A stretch of DNA of 64,000 nt, from contig NZ_JACSQA010000002.1 of the NCBI RefSeq assembly GCF_014836845.1, forward strand, positions 54,743 through 118,742, given 5' to 3'. Below the pieces are notes generated by a model. That model saw only the letters and a program-made list of their open reading frames with translations. It was not told where the DNA came from and did no database searches. Source of the stretch: Ureibacillus galli (GTDB lineage Bacteria > Bacillota > Bacilli > Bacillales_A > Planococcaceae). Within the stretch, counting starts at the first letter, position 1; every line of letters starts with the position of its first letter. This document shows, piece by piece, positions 59,963 to 64,000 of this stretch. A program made the position numbers and the translations under genes.

Positions 59963-61243
59963 TTATTTTGCTCTTTTAACACTACTTACTTCAATTGTTT
60001 CGCGTCGAATATCAGCACCAAGTGCACATAATTTTTCGATTAACGAACTATATCCACGCTCAATATGATATATATCTTGAATTTCTGTTTCACCTTCTGC
60101 GATTAATCCAGCTAAAACTAGAGCAGCACCAGCTCGTAAATCGGTTGCAGTAACTTTAGAACCATGAAGTTTCGTTGGTCCTTGAATAATGGCACTGTTT
60201 CCTTCTACTCGTGCATTTGCATTCATTCTCCGCAATTCATCTATATGTTTAAAGCGGGCGGAATAAATCGTATCAGTCACTTTTGAGGCACCTACTGCCT
60301 GTGTCATTAAAACAGATAGTGGTTGTTGAACGTCTGTAGGGAAACCAGGGTAAACAAGTGTTTTTACATCAACTGCTTGAAGTAAATCCGTTCGTGGGAT
60401 AAAAACACTTTCCTCCCCCTCTTCAATTTTAACACCCATTTCACGTAATTTTGCTGTAACAGCTTCTAAATGAAGAGGAATAATATTATCAATTGTCACC
60501 CCATCACCAATTGCTGCCGCCATAATCATAAAAGTGGATGCTTCAATGCGGTCAGGTATAATAGTGTGATTTGTTCCATGAAGTTCCTCTACTCCATCAA
60601 TCCGTATGACACTCGTTCCTGCTCCTTTGATGTTAGCACCCATGTTTGTTAAAAGTGTGGCAACATCAATAATTTCTGGTTCTTTTGCAGCATTTTCAAT
60701 AATCGTACGTCCCTTTGCACGTACGGCTGCTAACATAATATTGATTGTGGCACCTACACTTGCTACATCCAAGTATATTTTCGCACCGATTAACTCATCT
60801 GCACGCAAATAAATAGCACCATGTTCATTCGTGACTTTAGCACCCAGTGCCTCAAAACCTTTAATATGCTGATCAATTGGACGTGGTCCTAAGAAACAAC
60901 CTCCCGGTAAGCCAATAACGGCTTTTTTAAAGCGTCCTAACATTGCCCCCATTAAATAATAAGAAGCTCGAAGTTTCTTTACATTTCCATTTGGCAAAGG
61001 AATCGCAAGCATATTGGTAGGGTCAATCATCATCTGTCCATCTTTAAAAGATACTTCTCCACCAATTTCCTCCAGTAATGCTTTTAACGTCCAAGCATCT
61101 GATATTTCAGGAATACCACCAATTGTTACCGAAGAATTAGCTAAGATGGAAGCAGGGATTAATGCAACTGCACTATTTTTTGCACCGCTAACTTTTAATG
61201 TTCCTTTAAGGCGATTTCCGCCATTGATTTTATAAACATCCAT
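59963..61243 (-). CDS. murAB: UDP-GlcNAc 1-carboxyvinyltransferase, second copy (MurAB/MurZ)
   Basis: The second MurA, 426 residues, with [20 protein letters not shown] at the start and the catalytic Cys in [13 protein letters not shown] near residue 117. Residue differences ([13 protein letters not shown]) mark it as the MurZ type found near glpX and fsa in Bacillus. Having both copies is usual in Firmicutes. It is on the same strand as fsa with a 406-base gap. Confidence 0.97.
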   Translation of the reverse strand: MDVYKINGGNRLKGTLKVSGAKNSAVALIPASILANSSVTIGGIPEISDAWTLKALLEEIGGEVSFKDGQMMIDPTNMLAIPLPNGNVKKLRASYYLMGAMLGRFKKAVIGLPGGCFLGPRPIDQHIKGFEALGAKVTNEHGAIYLRADELIGAKIYLDVASVGATINIMLAAVRAKGRTIIENAAKEPEIIDVATLLTNMGANIKGAGTSVIRIDGVEELHGTNHTIIPDRIEASTFMIMAAAIGDGVTIDNIIPLHLEAVTAKLREMGVKIEEGEESVFIPRTDLLQAVDVKTLVYPGFPTDVQQPLSVLMTQAVGASKVTDTIYSARFKHIDELRRMNANARVEGNSAIIQGPTKLHGSKVTATDLRAGAALVLAGLIAEGETEIQDIYHIERGYSSLIEKLCALGADIRRETIEVSSVKRAK

Positions 61244-61649
61244 ATCCGTTCTCCCTTATGATTGGAAAGTTTCACTTATTACTGTTCTTTAAGCTAGCCA
61301 TACCGTTCACTTTCTATCAATGTGCCTTGACTATTACACATAAAACGATTGAATTAGCTCGTTCATTTTTAAAGAAACAGTGTATTAATCGCCAATGGCT
61401 TTCACTTCATACACGTACAGTTTATAAACAATCCCTTAAGGGTTTTTAATCAGTTGTTTTGTATGAAGTGAAATAATGGTAATTTATTTATAATTTTTGT
61501 TGTTACTGTTTATTATTTACCTTTTTCACAATTTAAAGCTTAAAATTTTATGAACAATCGAGATTTTTTCTATTCTCTATATAATATTTTATTTTTAAAT
61601 ATTGTTGAATGTTGAAAAAAACTTAGTTATTCATAACAGGGCTAGGCTA
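61244..61649. other. Intergenic region between murAB and fsa
   Basis: About 400 bases. The notable feature is a perfect 14-base inverted repeat (61400-61413 with 61460-61473) listed separately. A plus-strand frame at 61258-61449 has no ribosome site and no recognisable family. Confidence 0.5.
61400..61473. repeat. Unexplained 74-base palindromic element
   Basis: TTTCACTTCATACA (61400-61413) is perfectly repeated in reverse as TGTATGAAGTGAAA (61460-61473). In its middle lies the smaller palindrome CCCTTAAGGG. There is no T run, so it is not a normal terminator. It may be an operator, a miniature element or an RNA structure. Confidence 0.55.
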
Positions 61650-62300
61650 TTATTTACTTTTACGATTTTCCCAGTCAGCTAAAAATCCTTCAATCCCTTT
61701 ATCAGTTAACGGATGATGGAATAATTGTTTTAAAACTTTAAATGGTGTTGTGGCGATATCAGCCCCTGCTAACGCAACATCTGTAATGTGTTGTGGGTGA
61801 CGAATAGAAGCTGCAATAATTTCTGTTTCAATACCGTGAATAGCAAACATATCAGAAATCGTTGCAATTAACTCCATACCACTTTGGCCAATATCATCTA
61901 ATCGTCCGACAAAAGGAGATACATAAGTTGCACCAGCACGTGCAGCCATTAATGCTTGGTTCGCACTGAAGATTAAAGTTACATTTGTTTTAATACCTTT
62001 TTCCGAGAAAAATTTACAAGCCTTTAATCCTTCTGGTGTCATCGGTAATTTAACCGTGATGTTTGGTGCAATAGCTGCTAATTCTAACCCTTCTTTAATC
62101 ATACCTTCAGCATCTAGTGAAATAACTTCTCCGCTTACAGAGCCATCCACTAATTCAGCAATTTCACGAAGACGATCATGGAAAGAAACATTTTCCTCTT
62201 TTGCAACTAACGATGGATTTGTTGTAACTCCAGATAAAATCCCCCAAGAATGGGCTTCCTTAATTTCTTCAAAGTTTGCTGTATCGATAAAAAATTTCAT
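61650..62300 (-). CDS. fsa: Fructose-6-phosphate aldolase/transaldolase (Fsa/TalC)
   Basis: A 216-residue small transaldolase-fold enzyme. The Schiff-base lysine is in [17 protein letters not shown] near residue 86, with the N-terminal [13 protein letters not shown] and the substrate region [15 protein letters not shown]. Either aldolase (FSA) or transaldolase activity is possible in this family. In Bacillus this gene (ywjH) sits between fbaA and murAB, as here. Confidence 0.93.
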   Translation of the reverse strand: MKFFIDTANFEEIKEAHSWGILSGVTTNPSLVAKEENVSFHDRLREIAELVDGSVSGEVISLDAEGMIKEGLELAAIAPNITVKLPMTPEGLKACKFFSEKGIKTNVTLIFSANQALMAARAGATYVSPFVGRLDDIGQSGMELIATISDMFAIHGIETEIIAASIRHPQHITDVALAGADIATTPFKVLKQLFHHPLTDKGIEGFLADWENRKSK

Positions 62301-62700
62301 TATTTATATCCTCCCTGTTTTGCACTTATAAGTGTCAATCAAAAATTAAGAGAAGGTCGATTGATCTCAATCCGACACTTCTCCTGCAAATCACTATATC
62401 AATTACGCCTCGGCACAATTGCGTCCGGATTTTAATTGTGCTTGTACAGTTAACTCTATCAAAGATCCGGGACATGCTCCGGAAGTTCTATTAACATTCA
62501 ATGAGAGGAAGAATCATTGCCAAGTGGAAAGAAAATTCTTCGATTGAATGATAACAAAGATAAAAAAGCATGTATTCTATTGTTTATCCTATAGTAAACA
62601 TTTTTAGTAATAATTAAAACCATTCTGCTATTATTTTAAAAATAAATTCCCTATTAATTACGATTGAAACATTATTTCTAAATAACAGTAAGTTGAAGCA
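62301..62700. other. Intergenic region between fsa and fbaA
   Basis: About 400 bases, dominated by the stem-loops at 62331-62550. The last 150 bases next to fbaA are plain AT-rich. No supported open frame. Confidence 0.5.
62331..62550. other. Structured noncoding region between fsa and fbaA
   Basis: Three inverted repeats lie in line: AAGTGTC (near 62331) with GACACTT (near 62374); GCACAATT with AATTGTGC (62413-62420 with 62434-62441); and CATTCAAT-GAAGAAT with ATTCTTC-ATTGAATG (62495-62514 with 62535-62550, a nested two-step stem). The second contains a CGTCCGGA loop. None has a proper T run. This may be a structured leader of fsa or a small RNA. Confidence 0.45.
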
Positions 62701-63558
62701 TTATGCCTTTTGTGAACTACCGAATTCACGCATTTTACCAATAACCGTTTCTTTAATCGCATCACGTGCTGGTCCTAAATATTTTCGAGGATCATACACT
62801 TTTTTATCGTTTTCAAAAATTTCACGAATAACTTTCGTTGCAGCAATTTGGTTTTCAGTGTTCACGTTTATTTTTGCCGTTCCTAACGAAATTGAACGTT
62901 GAATATCTTTTGTTGGAATACCAGTTCCACCATGTAGTACAAGAGGTAAACCTGTTAAATTCGAGATTTCTTCCATTTCTTTAAATCCTAAATTTGGCTC
63001 ACCTTGATATGGTCCATGAACTGAACCAAGAGCAGGTGCTAAACAATCAATGTTCGTTTGTTCAACTAATTGTTTACATTCTTGAGGATCAGCATAAATA
63101 ATACCAGCACCAATTACATCGTCTTCTTGACCGCCAACAGTACCAAGTTCAGCTTCAACGGAAACACCTTTTGAATGCGCATATTCCACAACTTCTGTAG
63201 TAATTTTAACATTTTCTTCAAATGGGTGATGAGAAGCATCAATCATTACAGATGTAAAGCCAGCATCTACAGCTTCTTTACATTTAGCGAAACTTGAACC
63301 ATGATCTAAATGAATAGCAACAGGTACTGTAATTTTATAACTTTCCATTAATCCTTTAACCATATTTACAACTGCAATAAATCCGCCCATATATTTTCCA
63401 GCACCTTCAGAAACACCTAGGATTACTGGAGATTTTTCTTCTTCAGCAGCAAGTAAAATCGCTTGAGTGAACTCAAGGTTATTAATATTAAATTGCCCTA
63501 CAGCATATCCTTCTTCTTTCGCCTTTATTAACATTTCTTTCATTGATACTAATGGCAT
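62701..63558 (-). CDS. fbaA: Class II fructose-1,6-bisphosphate aldolase
   Basis: FbaA cleaves or forms fructose-1,6-bisphosphate with a zinc cofactor. 285 residues; zinc ligands lie in [16 protein letters not shown] near residue 80 and in the LHGGTGIP region near residue 210, with the [17 protein letters not shown] segment between. GAGGAGGATTATCGTA precedes the ATG. In Bacillus the next gene upstream is spo0F, expected just right of this window. Confidence 0.98.
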   Translation of the reverse strand: MPLVSMKEMLIKAKEEGYAVGQFNINNLEFTQAILLAAEEEKSPVILGVSEGAGKYMGGFIAVVNMVKGLMESYKITVPVAIHLDHGSSFAKCKEAVDAGFTSVMIDASHHPFEENVKITTEVVEYAHSKGVSVEAELGTVGGQEDDVIGAGIIYADPQECKQLVEQTNIDCLAPALGSVHGPYQGEPNLGFKEMEEISNLTGLPLVLHGGTGIPTKDIQRSISLGTAKINVNTENQIAATKVIREIFENDKKVYDPRKYLGPARDAIKETVIGKMREFGSSQKA

Positions 63559-63623
63559 TACGATAATCCTCCTCGGACAGATAGTAAATTTAATAAGATA
63601 AATATTCCAGTCTAATCATAGCA

Positions 63624-63659
63624 AAAACAAACCCGTCTCTCAAGCATAGAGATGGGTTT
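63624..63659 (-). terminator. Terminator in the first repeat unit
   Basis: AAACCCGTCTCT (63629-63640) pairs with AGAGATGGGTTT (63648-63659); T-rich sequence follows on the minus strand (about 63623-63628). It probably ends a transcript from the gene right of the window. Confidence 0.7.
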
Positions 63660-64000
63660 GTTTTCTGCGCCGAAAGCTTGCGTCAGGCGCAAAAACACTT
63701 TATTAGAACATTTCCTTTTAAAGAAAGTTTCACTTTTGTTAAACCCGTCTCTCAAGCATAGAGACGGGTTTGTTTTCTGCGCCGAAAGCTTGCGTCAGGC
63801 GCACTATTTTTTTAGTACTAATTTCCTTAATATTAACTTACACTTATTTTGAACTATTCATTTAATTCATCTCTCAAGTGCTAGGAGATGCTACCCTTTT
63901 CTGCGGCGGAAGCTTGCGACAGCCGCAAAAACACTTTATTAGAACATTTCCTTTTAAAGAAAGTTTCACTTTTGTTAAACCCGTCTCTCAAGCATAGAGA
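63629..64000. repeat. Array of two-hairpin repeat units beyond fbaA
   Basis: Unit A, about 62 bases, appears at 63629-63690 and 63741-63802 (one base different), in a diverged form at 63866-63926, and begins again at 63977 where the window ends. A 50-base linker at 63691-63740 recurs identically at 63927-63976. Each unit has hairpin 1 (AAACCCGTCTCT with AGAGAYGGGTTT) and hairpin 2 (TGCGCC with GGCGCA; TGCGGC with GCCGCA in the diverged unit). Confidence 0.85.

Larger units (their letters stand above)
63559..64000. other. Intergenic region right of fbaA
   Basis: The first 60 bases should hold the fbaA promoter, without a clear hexamer pair. The rest is the repeat array at 63629-64000. No supported gene; a plus-strand frame at 63652-63852 is made of repeat sequence. 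Confidence 0.55.

Noticed and set aside
59312..60031. Long open frame opposite glpX and the end of murAB
   Set aside because: Shadow of glpX; low-complexity translation without family signs.
61258..61449. Plus-strand frame of 63 residues between murAB and fsa
   Set aside because: No ribosome site, no recognisable family, and it overlaps the palindromic element.
63652..63852. Plus-strand frame of 66 residues right of fbaA
   Set aside because: It is made of the repeat units themselves and has no ribosome site.
63629..64000. The right-end repeats as a CRISPR array
   Set aside because: Units are too long and internally paired, the linker is itself repeated, and there are no unique spacers or cas genes.

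Overview
The window is AT-rich, and almost all of it is the conserved core of an endospore-forming, flagellated, Gram-positive Bacillales chromosome. Gene content and order (flg-comF-deg, tagO, ssbB-ywpF, mbl-spoIIID-spoIIQ-spoIID-murA, the atp operon, upp-glyA-ywl, spoIIR-prmC-prfA-tdk-rpmE-rho-glpX-murA-fsa-fbaA) follow Bacillus subtilis closely. Several absences (no comFB between comFA and comFC, no ywmB next to spoIID/murA) and the protein sequences suggest a Planococcaceae-type relative (Lysinibacillus, Solibacillus or Ureibacillus-like). That placement is an inference from gene order and sequence style; no database search was run.

Layout. 1-4.8 kb, minus strand: late flagellar and competence genes flgK (cut by the window edge), flgN, flgM, yvyF, comFC, comFA. 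4.9-8.7 kb: a DegV-family lipid-binding protein, a lipoprotein and the DegS-DegU two-component system. 8.8-23.2 kb: yvyE, a LytR-CpsA-Psr ligase, TagO, TagA, a UDP-ManNAc-type dehydrogenase, a MurJ-like flippase, a GT4 glycosyltransferase and an O-antigen polymerase/ligase-like protein. Together these look like a wall or surface polysaccharide set, interrupted by two transporters (BrnQ, CstA) and a TetR regulator. 23.6-31.3 kb: a 35-residue membrane protein, an IDEAL-domain protein, the coupled SWIM/SNF2 pair ywqB-ywqA, ssbB, ywpF and an Asp/Asn-rich lipoprotein. 31.5-39.7 kb: fabZ, epuA, flhP, flhO, mbl, spoIIID, spoIIQ, spoIID, murA, ywzB. 39.7-46.9 kb: the complete F1Fo ATP synthase operon atpIBEFHAGDC. 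47.4-53.4 kb: upp, glyA, ywlG, rpiB, ywlE, mntP, ywlC. 53.3-63.6 kb: spoIIR, prmC, prfA, tdk, rpmE, rho, glpX, a second murA, fsa and fbaA. 63.6-64.0 kb: a short array of repeated two-hairpin units.

How the genes work together. The DNA supports motility with export control (FlgM/FlgN), DNA uptake (ComF, SsbB), lifestyle control (DegSU), envelope building (TagO/TagA/LCP, two MurA, MurJ-like, Mbl), sporulation signalling across the septum (SpoIIR, SpoIIQ, SpoIID, SpoIIID), energy (ATP synthase), C1 and nucleotide metabolism (GlyA, Upp, Tdk), translation (PrfA, PrmC, L31), transcription termination (Rho) and gluconeogenesis/glycolysis (GlpX, FbaA, Fsa). Most genes end at recognisable intrinsic terminators.

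No tRNA, rRNA, CRISPR array, prophage or insertion sequence was seen, and I found no clearly new multi-gene system. The best leads are regulatory. There is a cluster of five exact DnaA boxes at the ywlC start and a second group between rho and glpX. The right-end repeat has compensatory stem changes. Other leads are two unexplained palindromic or structured intergenic regions, a possible remnant of a type I toxin gene, and a tiny membrane-protein gene with a possible stress promoter.
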